A stretch of 64,000 nucleotides of DNA from Linnemannia elongata (GCA_036320915.1 JAXBDG010000017.1:620001-684000), one strand, 5' to 3'; numbered from the stretch's first letter, positions 1-13,257 are shown. Notes: generated from the sequence alone by a model not told the origin. Translations and numbers: made by a program.

Positions 1-1149
1 TTTTTTCCTCTATCCGGTGATAGAAACAAGAAGTGTGGAGCGAATAGTGGCGAAGAAGTGATAGGATCGTCTATCACCAATCTTTGAGAACAGAGAGAGA
101 ACCAGGAGCGCAAGAGGTAGTAATCTGACAAAGCTCTTTTTCTTGTAACTATGCATATCGTCAATTCATGACTTTGGCATGGGGCACACATTTTCATTCG
201 ATCGTAAATCTGACCCATTACGAACGATCATGTAACTAGATACTGAAAAGAAAAACACTTGAGCCGATGAGGTCGAGACGGCATCCTCTCATCGTCTTTT
301 TGACTCAGTTTTCCCCTGGTGTGTATGCAAGAGATGTATTAGCCTGTTATCCGAGTGCACACCTTTGAAGGTACAGTAGAGGCAGCACAGGTCCATCCTG
401 AAGGCTATGGGTATGAATGGAGAGTGTAAAGTCACTCAATTTTGTGAAAGTTGGATCAGACAGACGCGGTTCAAAATCTAAAAGACGCTTTGAGAAGCGG
501 TTCGGACGATGGGCTATTAAGTCCCGGATGGGGAGCAAAGTGGCCAGGAGCGCTTTGAGAAGCGGCTTTTTTGATAGGCTTAGAGGCCACCATTCAACCA
601 AAGAGGGTTAACGCAGGCACACATGACACATGGGAAAAAATATATATGGTCCACTCGGATCCTTCCTTCCTTCCTTGCTCTCTCTCACTGATGCTGTCAT
701 TTGGACGAGTAAAAGCAGCCTCTCCCTCTCCCCTTGTCTTTCACTTCGTCTTTCCTACTTCCCGTCTTTCTTTTTTTCCTTTTCTTTCCTGCATGTGTGT
801 CTTCTTTTAATCTATGGAGTCACCGAATGGCTCGCAATCTGATCGCGGCGTGCCCTGCACTACAAATGAATTATTAAAGGCTACAAACTGACTGGTGAGC
901 CAACAAGAGCTTTTATCATATATAACTACATATTTCTTGTGATGTTTAGTTCTCGCATTTGGTATGCAAAAAAATAGGCCATAATTACATGGTAAATAAT
1001 TACTGTCACTCTATTCAGGTTCGCATTGTTGCGTGAGAGTGCTGACCAATGGATATATTATGCAATAGGTGTGGGAGATGATTATCTTTGCGTGTACGAA
1101 AAATAAGTAACAAAATAAAAACAGCTCCCTTGCACAGAGCAAGGGAAAA
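1..1149. other. intergenic, no gene seen
   Basis: No reading frame here looks like a conserved protein or continues across plausible introns. The stretch lies 3' of the minus-strand tetraspanin gene and is AT-rich with pyrimidine runs (for example 660-790). Short frames near 347-611 overlap on both strands and are probably chance. Confidence 0.5.
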
Positions 1150-3076
1150 TCACTGAGTGTACAGCTTGGGGGTGATGGGATAAGCGGTGCGGTAAAGGCT
1201 ATCGATATGATTAGAACAGAGCAGGGCAACGAGCATGACGAGGAGTTGGATGGGTAGGAGAGTAAATGCGGCCGAAGAGGTGTTGGAGAGGAGGTCTTGT
1301 TGGTACTGCAGGAATTTGGACTCGCAGGATGGGAGAGGTGCGCGGGGGAAGCAGTGTAGGTCGTAGGATGGATAGTCGCTCAATGATCTGTACCCACAGC
1401 AGTTGAACTATTTTCAGAAAAGAAAATCAAAAAAGTGAAGACGTTTTAGTTATAGGCGCTATTTCTTTTTTCTCATGTTGATAAAACACAAGACGCATGA
1501 AAAAAAAAAAAAAAAAAAAAACGTAAAGGGCGATGACTTACAGCGTTTTGGATGACAAGACGGTCGTCGCGAGTGTACTCATTGACCCACGAGAACTTGA
1601 GTTTCTGGTAGAGCGAGATGTGGCTGCGTCGGAAGCAGATGTATCCGATCGAGGTTATCATTGCAAATAAGGGCCAGAGGAGTATCGTGTACCACGACAG
1701 TATTTTGCGGCTCTGTGTAAAGATCCCAATGAACCCAAGCAGCGCGATGAAAACGCCGAATGGGGCCGTCACCATCATAACTAATATGTTGACAAGGGAG
1801 AAGAGAGGATGTTAGTATGTTGCTTTGCCAAGTATTGGGAGGCGCTGGAAAAAGGGTAAGAAGGAGGAGAGAACTTACGGAGGAGGACGTTATGGTTGGC
1901 GATCATCATGATTCCAGAATCCAGGTAGGGTTTTGTCCATGGGTCTCCACGCCACGACATTGTCATAATCACTGTGCATGTCACCGCATATCCTAATAAC
2001 TATGAAATACACACCAGAAAGTCCGGAGGTTAATACAACTGCATCTGCAACTCTTCCCTAACAAGGGCACAAATAATCAAGAGCAAACGAAATAAACTTA
2101 CGATGATGTTGGCAAGAAGGAGGAGGAGCTTGCTTCTAGTCCAGGTAATACACTTCCTTGACTTGTAATAAGCCCTTGCTTGTTCCAACTGCAACCTCCC
2201 ATCCTCCTGTCGGTTCATATTAAACCCACCTCCACCTCCTTGGCTCATTGCCTGCAAATACCCAAGTCCATACCCACCACCTCCATCGCTCATCGGGCTC
2301 ATACCACTTCCTGCAAGCTGCTGCTCCAAGAAAGCCGGATCCATTTTCGGATAAAAGGGACTTGGCGCCAAGTTGGGATCATCCCAAGTCCCACCGGGGG
2401 ACTGACTGGGTGTAGGTATCAACGTCGGGTTAGGGTTACTCTGGTTCGTCCGCAAGTTGAGCTGCAAGGAACTCCTAGACGTCCTGGCAACAAGTCGAGA
2501 ACGAACCGAGGCGACAGATGCGGTCTTTGAGTGTTGGAATTGGCGACCGTCTGCGAATGATCGAGGGAGGGAGTGCGGTGGTGGGGATGGTCCTTGTTGG
2601 GAGAAGGTTTTGGAGTGTCGGCGGGAGGAGGAGGAGGAGGCGGCAGAGGTCGAATTGGATTTTTTGCGACCGAGGATTGAGCTTGGGAAGATAGTGAAGG
2701 GGGATTTGGAGGTTGAAGAGGAAGGCGCGGAGGATTTGAGGGGTGCTTTTGTTGGCGTCGAGGTTGGAGGAGTATGTGAGGATGAGGGCGTTGATGAGAG
2801 CCTGGCAGAATCAGCAGCAACAGGAGTCTCGCCACCACTGCTTGTAACAGCGATCGAATTTGACACCGTTGTTTGTGATGCTGGCGGTGTTTGTCTTGTT
2901 GCCACTGCCCCATTGTTCCCCATAACAGGATCCGCAAGGGCATGATTGGAGTTATTAGAGCTACAGGGATTGGTCAAATTGATAACCGTACTTGCTGTCG
3001 AGTTGGAGGAAGAAGAAGAGACGGGGTAATGGTCAAGGAAATTGGTTGTTCCGGGAGGTTGAAAGGACATGTCCAT
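1150..3076 (-). CDS. tetraspanin family protein with long disordered N-terminal extension
   Basis: Four exons (3076-2102, 1999-1879, 1780-1542, 1407-1150) join in phase through GT..AG introns to give about 530 residues. Residues 1-310 are Ser/Pro/Thr/Asn-rich with no domain I recognise. Then comes a tetraspanin core: TM1 from about residue 313 across the exon 1/2 junction, a short extracellular loop, TM2, the short TQSRK turn, TM3, a large loop and TM4 near the C-terminus. The large loop has the family signature: NCCGY near residue 447, then a third Cys in DLHC and a fourth in PSC, which should form the two loop disulfides. Tetraspanins organise membrane microdomains at the plasma membrane or endosomes, and some fungal ones are needed for polarised or invasive growth. 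The core fits the family; the roughly 310-residue extension, probably cytosolic, is unusual. The partner and exact subfamily cannot be told from sequence. Confidence 0.88.
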
Positions 3077-4000
3077 CGAGACGCGCGGACTGATGGCACG
3101 TTGTGGTTGTGGGTGGTGGAGTTGTGGTTGTTGGTTGTGGTGGGTGTTGAACTGGTAGTTGTAGTGGTTGACGTCGACATCCGGGTCGTACTGCGATGCT
3201 CTGTTTGTTTGTTTGTTTGTTTGTTAAGGATAAAAACAAAAAGTAAGAGAGGCGAAAGTAAACAGAGGTTTGTGTCAGTGGTTGATTGAAAGAGTGGGAT
3301 GCAGGGGGGGGGGGTAAAGAAGGGAATAGTAAGGAACAGGGTTGTTGATGGGTGTTTTTGATCACTGATCATTCTGGTCTGTGCGGAAGAGATGCCAAAT
3401 ATGGGTCACAAACAGGGTATGACAATGACCTCACTGTCTTCCTCCACAATAAAGCGCGAACTTGAATGAGTCTTTGTTTCTTTCTACTATACCTGATTTG
3501 TGCAGAGTACCGCTGTGTCCGGGGTTTCCTTTGCGATGACATGCTCTTTGTGGCCAACAGCGGAGGGAGGGGGGTGGAGGAGAAAAAAAAAGTGTGATGG
3601 AGGTTGTTGAATGCAAGTTGAAGTCGAATGCAATAACTGGTGTCGAAATGGGGGCAACAAAGGGAATGAGTGCCAAACAAAAGGTGGTGACCAGGGCAAG
3701 TAGGTGAGGTAACGAGGAGAGTGAAGTGAGAAAGAAGAAAGACAAGGAGAGAGAAGTAGGTTGAGGAGTGTATTGCTATGAGAAGATTACGGGGCGGGGC
3801 CAGGAGGGGAAAAGGGTGAGGGTTCACGTAATGAATTCGTTGATTACAACAAAAGTGACAATAAGGACCAGGGCAAGGGCGATCGCTAGTGGCAACTGCA
3901 ATCGTTCTTGGCAAAAGAAGGTAGAAGGGAGGGTGGGAGAGAGGAGGTATGAGTGCAGAAAATTATTGTACAATCAGGAAAAGAAAGTCAAGAGAAGAAA

Positions 4001-4062
<62 letters not shown>
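4001..4062. repeat. (AG)n microsatellite
   Basis: About 31 AG dinucleotides interrupted once by CG at 4019-4020. It lies about 0.9 kb upstream of the tetraspanin start codon. Confidence 0.95.
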
Positions 4063-4065
<3 letters not shown>

Positions 4066-5145
4066 AAGCGAAGATGAGAAAGGAACAACAAATGTTATAA
4101 CACTGGACGGTAATAATGTTGTCCAAGAGAGAGAGAAATGCGGTTCTTGGGCGATGGCGCAACTACCTCCGTACATATCTCCATATCTTTGTCTCTTGCC
4201 CCCCTCCTGGTTTTCTCCCCGTCTCCTTCAAGGGCGTCCCTTGACAGAACACAGACACGACACGCTGATCCTCGGCCGCCCGTCTCCCCTTTGTACTTCT
4301 CTCTTAATGATTGCATCAACCATGGAACTCTCCTCTTTCTCTCTCTTGTTCTATCTCAATCCTTCTCTCTTTCTCTGTCTTTCTTCGCCCATGCTCTCTT
4401 TGACCATGTTCGGCGAACCTTTATGTTTCTATTAGCCTTGTGCGTGCTTGGACTTCTCTACAAATAGCGACGCATTCTGTCTTATCTTTTCTTCTTTCTA
4501 CCTCTGGTGTATGTTTTGCCTTTTCTAGGGCAGCAAATCATGCTTACCAGTTCGTCCACGGTCCCATCTCACAGCATTCAAGGAGACATTTCACTTCTGT
4601 TCGTTTTATGTATGTTTGTTCAAAGAACAAACATAGAGAAGAGAAATAAAAGTACAAGGGGACAGTGAGGGAGAGGTGGGGGGATGAGTAAAATTGCCCT
4701 CCCCTTGTTTTTTTTTCTTTAGTGTCCAACGTTAACCCTTTTTGTCGGAGACAGGAAGAAATGCACCCCCCTCCTCCTCCTCTTTTTTACTTTGCTTCTC
4801 CTAAATGGCGTTGTTCATGAATATGTGTGGTCCCACTTTGTATCTTCTTGTTCGCTATTGTTTTCATGCCTCTCATTCCGGGTTTGACAACAACCAGTTT
4901 GTTAGACACGTGGACAAAGTGGTAGGATCAGAAAAGGCTTGTCTTTATTTTTTCTACTCTACAAGTGAGGATATTGAATCGTAATAGAGAACACCTTTCA
5001 GGAACGCTATTTTTCTCACATTGGTGTGTGCTCACTTTCACGTTTAATTGATCATTGACTTCTCTCTGGCTTCCTCTCCTTGTGCTTCGTCCTTGTTAGG
5101 CCCTTGCATAGAATTGGGTTTGCGTGGAAAGAATGTTTGCCTTTG

Positions 5146-5147
<2 letters not shown>

Positions 5148-5190
<43 letters not shown>
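5148..5190. repeat. poly(A) run of 43 nt
   Basis: Uninterrupted A tract in the intergenic region. I looked for flanking direct repeats that would mark a retro-inserted tail and saw none. Confidence 0.9.
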
Positions 5191-5193
<3 letters not shown>

Positions 5194-5411
5194 CGATCGG
5201 TGAGATTCGATATCAAAGCAGTGCAGGTCTGCAACCGACCCATTGGACGTATGAACGTTAATATACAAAAAAATAAATAGCAGACAGAGTTTATGTTTGA
5301 AAAATGCAAGATGGTTGTTATTATTATTATGGGGAATATCTACAGGGGATTAAAATGCTAGTGTGTAATTTGTAATGCATGTGTTTGGGATGAAATGAGT
5401 GCAGTCATTGT

Positions 5412-7073
5412 TTAGACCTGGGGCTGGATGCTGGCGGTGCGACGCATGTTCTCGCGGCGAAGGCGGATCTCGGAACGAGCCATGAACAGAGTAATGATTC
5501 CGGGGATGACAATCCAGGCAAGGATGACCAACCAGTTGATCCACATCTGCTCGCGCAAGGATCCAAAGTAAATCGACCTCAAGCCACGGACACCATAGGT
5601 GAAGGGGAAGATCTTTCCGACACGGAAGAAGCCAGGCATGATAACCCAGTCCAAGATACCGCCCGAGGAGGTGAACATCAAGATCATGAGCATGGTGGCA
5701 GGGCCCTGGAATCCGTCGACGGTCAAGAGATGCGAGAGCAAGAAGAGGATGGAGATGAAGGACAAGCCGGTGAACCAGATAAAGGCAAATGCAATACCAC
5801 CGTTGAAGTGCTCAGACATTTGGTGGCCGTGGAGGACTTGGGGGACCATCCAGATGAAGACGGTGTGGATAATGGAGAACATGACGGCGACGGTATTGCG
5901 ACCGAGGACGATGCGGATGGCGGGGAACTTGGGGATCTGGGAAGACTTGCGGATGGGCTCGTTGGAATCGTTACCGAAAGTCAAGACGCCAATGGTCTCG
6001 ATGGTGTTGGGGAGGTACTTGCAGATACTGTAGACAGCGAGCATACTTCCGATGTACAGGACGATGAACTATTAGGAGCAAGCAGAAAGAAATAAACTGG
6101 TCAGCATGTGTACAGGAGTGTATGTTTCTGTTGCACAAATTTTTTCGTGTTACACTGCAAGGGACCAAGAAATACTTACAACAACGTAGGTGGCAAAGTT
6201 CTGACCGTAGACCAAGACGGGGTTCATGATAGTCTCGGTCAAGTGAATAGACTGGACCCAGAAGGTGGGGTGCAAGTTCTGGAGAAGGGTCTGGTTGGCG
6301 GGCGAGGTCAAGAGCTGTCTCTCAAAGGTCCTGGACAAGGTCTCCATCGACCTGGACATGTACTTCTCGACGATCGAGTGGGTGGCGTAACTGCGTCCCT
6401 GATCAAAGACGTACTCCATATCAAGGGTCTTCAGAGTAGCAGCAGTGGCGGGTCCAGTGGAGGTCGAGGGAGCGAAGCTCAAAAAGTTGCTGGAAAAGTT
6501 GGCAGGGATGTAGAGCAAACCCCAGGCCTTGGCTTTCTCAACATGATCAACAAGCGAGTCGCGATCCCATTCAGGCTCGTTGGTCTTGTCGACCCAGGAG
6601 AAGATGTGGTTGAGTTGACCCTCAGGATCCATGATCTGGTTCTGGATCATAGTACCCATGGAGTTGTTGTGAGTGATAGTCTGGAAGAGCTGGGCGAGGG
6701 GGGCGGGGGTCTGGGAGTAGTCGAATCCCTTGTCGGCGTTGTAGAAGACAATCTCGACGTTCTTGACTCTGGACATGGGTGACCAGAGCGAGCCGAGGTA
6801 GAGCCAAATGTAAACGAGCATGACAAAGGTGGTGGCAGCCAAGAGGATCCAGGCGTTCTTCTTCAACAAGTGAGGGAGAACAAAGAACTGAGGCCAGGAC
6901 TCCTTGGTGCACTGAGCTGGTGTTACCTCGCCCATCTCGGTTTCAGTGATGGTGTCGACTTGGTGGACGGGTGTTGTGGAGGAAGAAGAAGAGTTGCGAG
7001 TGGTCTGAGGATCGGCCTCAAGAGGGACCATGGAAAACTGCTGTGGTTGTTGGGCGTCTTTCTCTGCCGACAT
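5412..7073 (-). CDS. SNG1/DUF3533-family membrane protein
   Basis: Two exons (7073-6180 and 6068-5412) join in phase 0 through a 111-nt intron (GTAAGT..TAG), giving about 516 residues. After a polar N-terminus (about 75 residues) there is one hydrophobic segment (about 78-100). A large extracytoplasmic domain follows (about 100-290), containing FYNADKG and Asn-linked glycosylation-type sites. The C-terminal half has five or so membrane segments and ends in a basic tail (SEIRLRRENMRR). This is the layout of yeast SNG1 (nitrosoguanidine resistance) and the DUF3533 family, related to the ABC-2/YhgE type of membrane domain. SNG1 affects drug resistance and plasma-membrane lipid asymmetry; the substrate here is unknown. 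Length and topology are normal for the family. A TATA box lies about 220 nt upstream. Confidence 0.85.
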
Positions 7074-7295
7074 TGTCGATTATGTTTGTTGTTTGGTTGA
7101 TTGTGGAGAGGGGTATAGGTGATGTGGAGGGGAGTAGTAATGAAAGAGTAATAGGGTATGCAACGGTCAATTGATAAGGTACGGTATTAAAGGGTCATGA
7201 AACTGCAAAAGAGAGTAGAGCACAGAAAAGAGAGAGAGGAGATGAAGAGAGTAATGAAGAAGAAAAAATCTGCGATGATGGGATGGGAAAGTGTC

Positions 7296-7303
7296 CCTTA
7301 TAT
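7296..7303 (-). promoter_or_regulatory. TATA box for the SNG1-like gene
   Basis: The minus strand reads GGTATATAAGGG in this position, about 220 nt upstream of the start codon at 7073. It is a good TATA match in an otherwise TATA-poor region, and it would give a 5' leader of about 190 nt. Confidence 0.5.
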
Positions 7304-10300
7304 ACCCTGGTAGGGGGAAATGAAACCCTACCTGCTTACTGACCTCATTCTAATTCATTTCGAGTAAGCACGGCAGACGGGTGCGCCGGGGTTGATCAGA
7401 AACACCAACGGCCAATTTGTCAGTCAGAGAGCAGAAAGAAAATAGAAAAAAGGTATCTTTACACCTCAACACAGCGGCTCATGTTTTTGCCTTCTTTGTA
7501 TCTTATTTTGTTGTCATCAATTGAATATCAGACGAGGGATAAGAGAGAGGGCCAATTGTATCCCCGCAGGACACCTCGCGGGCTTTAATGCCAATAAGCA
7601 ACAATCTCAGGCTGAAAAAAGGCCCATTTGTGTCTCTTTACACCCAGTTGTGCCCAGTGCCATTTCAGTTTGGTGTCTGTTGGACACCTCAGTGCTAAAT
7701 TTTTTTCCCTCTCTCTCCTCTGTCCCTCTCCGAGTCTCAGCCAAAAATGGGATTTCATTTTTGCACTACGATCGAACGGCCTTTTAAAACTTAAATTCTT
7801 CTCTGTAAGCTGCTGTATGACATCGATATCTTGGGCTGAGATTTCGGCGCTCGGTAACTCACACTGCCGGACGGCCGTTTCTCTTCTCTGACTCTGACGC
7901 TGGCGAGATTTTTTTTACTTCTTTCTCTGAACGGATACCCTGACACATTCCCACCCTCAATTCTTTATTCTCTGCCTTGATAACACCTTCTCAAACAAAC
8001 GCCTGATTCACTTTCTCTCTCGCTCACTCCGCTAAGAGGGATAGAAAAAAAAAAAGAAGGTACAACAGCTGTCCATCAGCTGTCTGGATTTCCTTTTTCT
8101 TCTTTCCAATTTCAACTGTGTCTTCTTTCTGCCGGCTAACCGAGTCTTCGATTCTTCCTACTGGTGCCCTCTCATTTTCCATGTTCCATGCACGGCATGT
8201 GTAAACAATGCAAAACACAAATGCTATATCGTTTCATTCCCACAGCTCATATTTGTTTTTTGTTTCTCATAAACGCTGTCAACAAAGTGGAGATTATGAG
8301 GCTCTGATTACACCATGGGTCGGTTGGATTGTCAACATGCTTTTGTTATTGTTTTTGTTATTTGTAGACCGTAGACGTCTGTTCTCAGCCCAGCAACACA
8401 TGCCTCTCTCTCTCTCTCTACTCTACTCAAATCGTTCAATCAGGAAAAGCGACAAACCTCATTTAAGACAACAGTAACATTCGATTGCCAGACCCCTCTG
8501 GTTACTTCCTACAGGCTGTTAATAGGTATGCGGCTTCCAATGATCATTCTTTTCTGCGGAGCATTTCTTCTTTTGATATTGCTCTCTAATGAGATGAAGA
8601 ATAGATCTGGGATAGTATCAAGAGGACTAATATATTTGTACAGCGGAACTAAGATGTCGCGAGCACAGATGGAGGTAGCACCCATTGTCGAAAAGAAGGA
8701 ACATCATGAGATTGCATAGCAATTTCAACAGCATGAGCAATGAGTCCATGGAATAGAATGATCCACATCATGTTTTTTCATCGGCGTATCCATTGTTCCC
8801 CCTTTGAGACCACATAAACCAAGGGAGGTCATTCTAGCGCCTTCTATCGGTTCAGCCCCTGTTTCGTTTCCATGCGAGTGCATGCCAACAGGTTTTAGGG
8901 CGATGGAGGAATGTTGTGCTTTGTCAGACAGGAGGAAGGTACGCGAGGTGACAGAAAATGGAAATTGTAAGCACGGCAAAGCAAATACGCGAACCTTTGT
9001 TTCTCCTTACTTATCTAAGTGGACGACATGAAAAGAATGGCAGATCGTTCTCCCCTCGGCGGCAAATGCTTGTTTCGATTTTGCCCGATCATCTTTTGAT
9101 TTACGTACGGAGTTGACATCCGTGCGCTGCCGTACGTGTTTTTGTTTCGTTCAATTACATGTTTTTTGGGTAGAGCCTATTTAATTGATTGACGTGGCTC
9201 GATCCCTTTTTTTAGGAGAGGTGCTCTTTGTGTATAAGAAGCTTTCACATGTCAAGAGGCAGAGTGATGAATTGTTATGGAACCAGCTTTTCTGTTGAAG
9301 AAAGATCCTTTTTTCCTGGGGAGATAACTAGGATCGACCTTAACAACAGCTATCATTACATACACATACACACACACACGAAAAAAGGTTAATTAGATGC
9401 GCTAGGACCCGTTTGGTCAAAAGCGCCACCATCAGTACGCACACAGCTATTCGTCAAGATCCAGGTTTTTATTCGATCAGGACTGGCTGGTGAAGGTCGA
9501 TCGCCATGACCTCAACTTCCAGTTCCTGAATCACATAACAAAGTTTTTTTCCATCCCCACTCCTCAACCTACATCGTCAGATTTCTCCACTCCTAGTGAT
9601 TTTTTTCTGCAAGCGAGAGTTGTTGGGTTACCATGTTCCTTTGAGCATTTCACATTGGTCAGCACTTCTGCAAGAGACTGATTGTAATATGGTGTGTTTG
9701 GGTGGGTGTGAGGTGATGTGTAATTTGTGCCTTGTGCCTTTGTGCCATGCCCTCTTGTCCTCCCTTCCCTTTACTTCTTCCCTCTCTCTCTCTCTCTCTC
9801 TCTCTCTCCTTTTTTTGATACTTGTGTTTGTGCGTAATCCCCTGGCTAGGAAGCGAGCATGCAAGGCTGTAACAAACGAAAGAGTTGCACAAGGCGATCA
9901 CCTCCTCCTTCCCCTTCCGTTCCCCCTATTTTCTATTTTGTATTCTCCGCGGTAGAGGGAAAAAAAATAAAGATAGCTACAACGAATCGCCCTTCAAAAC
10001 CACACTTTTCCTTGTTGTCATGTCCAGACCAGCGAATAGACACTTCAGAACGAAGGAAGCAAACATATCGCTCCTCATTTTTTTTTTTTTTTTTTTTTTT
10101 TTCTTGCACCTCCGCACCAATGGAGAAAATGTTCAAGCATGTCGAAATGTTTTGTTTGGTCCCGCAAGCTCTTATTTTCAGTTCTTCCCGCTTTCCCTCA
10201 CCCTCTTCCTCTCCTCCACGAAGTTGCTCTTCCGCTAGTCCTTTTAAAGACCAATGGAGTCGCTTTAACACGACAACAACCATAACAAAAGAATCTCTTT

Positions 10301-12231
10301 CTTCCTTCCTTCTTCTCCACAAGTTGTGCTGCTGTGGGAAAACAAAGAAGAGATTATTTTTTTTCCAAGTTCAGTGTCTGGCGAGATTTTTGTAACCTCT
10401 CTCCATATGGCTCATTATCAAATGTAAATGTAAATGTAAATGGCGAACAGAAAAGTCCGTTGTTCAATTTTTTATGGAAGGTTGCCATTACTGTTCTTAT
10501 GAAACGCACGCCATGTCAGCCCAGCCAAAGTGGTCAGTTATTCAATTCAAAGGCCGGGAAGAGTAAAGGGGGCTGGACAAGTCGGAAACACGCGCTATTC
10601 TTTTTTTATCATATTCGAAACACACTTTTTCTGCCATGTTAGCGATTATGCCAACTCGCGAGCGAGTAAAACAATATCGACATGCGGACAAAAGATAGAA
10701 AATGCAAACAGGAGAGTAAAAAGAAGACAGTTGAGGCAGATACCTGAGTTGCCATATGAGCAGAGCAGAACAGGCAGGCAGCTTTGAGCGGTTTTGCGCA
10801 TGATGGGCCATGCTCCTGTACATCCTTGCATCCTTGCATCCTTGCATCCTCATCACTCCCATCCTCTTTCCCTATCACGGCACAAAAACGGCCAATGTCG
10901 TAACTAGACTTGACCATGACCATGCACCATTGATCATTGACCATGGGCCATGGACCATTTTATCAGCGTGTTCCTGCTGGTTGTAGCATGCACGAAACAA
11001 CCAAGTAAGTTGCATTGTTGGATTGGGGAAGCGGAGGAAGAGATTGGGCCGCGCGGGATAGAGGCGATTGTGGCACATTGACGACTTTTCCTCTTTCTTT
11101 CCTCTTTGTCGTCATGATGCAATGAGGCGTATCTACACAAAAATCCCGTTGGAACTCGGTCCTTCTCTTTTGAACCACCCCCTTTCTATTCCTATATTTT
11201 TACCGCTTTGGTTTTGGCAGGAAAAGAAAACGTGCTTCGCCAAAGAAAACCAGTCAGTTTTAGAAGAGAGGGGTTTTGTTCGTTCGCTCCTATCTCGTCG
11301 GGACACACACAGACAGTCGCAACTTAACGAAACGAAATGGGTTGGAAGAAAAAGTTTTCGTTCAATCCTCCCTGCGTAAACAAACAAGCACAGAAATGTA
11401 AATAAAAAAGCATTGGGGCAAGGCGAGTATGTAAACGGTGGCCACCTCATGCGTAATCATTGGCTGTATTTTTTCTTAGTTCGTTCTCTATGTGGTGGCA
11501 AGCTTCCCAAGTCAAGAATTGTCCCTTCTAGCCTGTTCTTTCTTGGTGGGATGACAGCAAAGAGGGCCGCTCAGCAAGGCAACATCCAGGTTGGAGAGAG
11601 GAAGATCGTGTTAAAATGAATAATGGCGACAAAAATATCAGAGTTGGGGGAATGAGGATGATGAGCATGAGGATTAATGCTCTCTCTTTTTTTTTTTGCC
11701 GAGCTGGAGACCTTGCCTCTACAAAATAAAGAGCAAAGCAGTAACCTTTTTTTTCTTTTTGTGATTTTCATGAGCAATTGACACTTGCCGCGTAGAAAGA
11801 CAGCATGCTTTTCGATTAACCATGGGGTTGTGAGTGTGTGTGTGCCAATAAGCAAGGCATCTGGTGAGACGCCACGCTACGCAGCATGGTATAGATGGGG
11901 TGGGATAGGATTGACGAATGAGGCACTACCACAGGTAAGGCAGGCATAAGAAAAAGCAAGTGTAGAGGTCACTCTGCATTAAACTTGGGGATGACAACAT
12001 GTCTGACTTGCACTGGCAACAGATGCGAGTCCGACATTTTTTTTTTATATATATTTTATTTCGGGTTGGTTGCACTTTCATATGTCTGTGTGTCTGCTTG
12101 AATGTGTTTCTGACTTATCCACTTATCGCTTCAGTTCTCTATCGTGTTTCGTGCTTTTGAGTAACCAGCTTCTCTTCTTCCTTCACGCTATTCCCTTTTG
12201 CTCCCTCTCTCTCGCTCTCTCCCCTTCATCT

Positions 12232-12278
12232 CTTCCTTCCTTTCTTCCTTCCTTCCTTCCTTCCTTCTTTCCTTCTCC
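12232..12278. repeat. (TTCC)n-type microsatellite
   Basis: Run of CTTCCTTCC units about 1 kb upstream of the MIT-like gene start. Confidence 0.85.
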
Positions 12279-13143
12279 CTCTTTCTGTGCCTTCTCTTCT
12301 CTTCTCTTAAAAGCCCTCGCTGTCCCCCTCTTTTGTCCCCCAAACCCCCTTCCTCTTACCCTTCACCACCTCTATATTGCCAAAGCCTCAACCCGTCCAC
12401 AAAGCGAGCCTCGCTCCCTTCCTGGTGTGTGTTATTTCCCTTCTCCCCTTCCTCCTTCCCTCTCACAACTCACTTCCGTTCCTCGTTATCTTCCTTCTCC
12501 CTCCATCCCCTCTCTCACCCTTCCCTTAACCAGCATCACCCTCATTCTTTCCCCACTCCTTTTGCACCATTAACAAACGTGAACTGGACTGCACATGTAG
12601 TGGCAAGAAAAAAAGAGAGAAAGATCATTCCGACTGCAGTAAACTCCACAATCCCTGATCCCTCGATTCGACAACCTTCTCCCTTATTCCACATTCCCTT
12701 CCCCTTCCCCTTCCCCTCCCCATCGGATTCCTAGCGTTGTATTTCGTTCCACCAACAACGCCCCTTTTGTGTGTCCTCGCCTCGGTTCCACTATTATTCT
12801 AGTCCGTGCAGAAAAACAATAACAAACAGAGCAACAAGTAACTACACCACCTTGCTGCAGTCTAGCAGATATAAGGAGAGGAGCTGAATGTCTGTTTATG
12901 ATTCCTTCACTCACCGTTGTTTCCACCTTAAATTTTCTTATTTTCTATCAATTCTCCTTTCTTTTCCTCCGAGTGGCTCTGTTGTAGTCAGTCAGTCTCC
13001 ATCCTCCTCACCCCATTTTTTTTTTTTTTTTTTTCATTTGCCAGGATTTTTTCTTTCTTTTGCAACCGACTCTTATCCTCCCTCACTCACATCTGTCTCA
13101 CTCATTGTCTGTCTCTGATCATTCATTAATCCTCTTTTCTCTT

Positions 13144-13148
<5 letters not shown>

Positions 13149-13180
<32 letters not shown>
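13149..13180. repeat. (CT)n microsatellite in the promoter or leader
   Basis: Sixteen CT units about 80 nt upstream of the start codon at 13258. It probably lies in the 5' leader or core promoter. Confidence 0.9.
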
Positions 13181-13184
<4 letters not shown>

Positions 13185-13257
13185 TATACACAAACAGGGC
13201 ATTACAAACACATAACCCATATTCATCCTTCCCATATAACCACCCACCGCGACAGAA

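Larger units (their letters stand above)
3077..5411. other. intergenic: 5' flank of tetraspanin and 3' flank of the SNG1-like gene
   Basis: The stretch is strongly purine-rich on the + strand (CT-rich on the minus strand, as in many fungal promoters) upstream of the tetraspanin start. It contains a GA microsatellite and a 43-nt poly-A run. Apparent frames across it are low-complexity translations of CT or GA tracts. I see no conserved protein. Confidence 0.55.
7074..13257. other. 6.2-kb gene-poor intergenic region
   Basis: This lies between the divergent SNG1-like and MIT-like genes. I found no frame with recognisable family features and no exon series with consistent phases. It holds CT tracts, poly-T/A runs, a GTAAAT array near 10420-10441, a TTGCATCC array near 10823-10850, a TTCC microsatellite and a long CT microsatellite just before the MIT-like gene. 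The last 1.2 kb is very pyrimidine-rich, which is typical of a fungal promoter and 5' leader. Non-coding RNA genes cannot be excluded. Confidence 0.5.

Noticed and set aside
347..611. Opposing frames on both strands near the left end
   Set aside because: They overlap each other, have no recognisable motifs and contain repeated CGCTTTGAGAAGCGG-type stretches that create open frames by chance.
2457..2945. 162-codon plus-strand frame rich in Glu and Val
   Set aside because: Exactly antisense to the Ser-rich exon 1 of the tetraspanin gene, whose splice phases and motifs support the minus strand.
5148..5190. Poly-A tail of a retro-inserted sequence
   Set aside because: No target-site duplication and no recognisable element upstream; more likely a mononucleotide microsatellite.
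8528..8719. 63-codon frame with a hydrophobic N-terminus (MRLPMIILFCGAFLLLILL)
   Set aside because: It could be a small membrane protein, but there is no family match I know, no conserved flank and no splice partners. Chance is more likely in 6 kb of AT-rich DNA.
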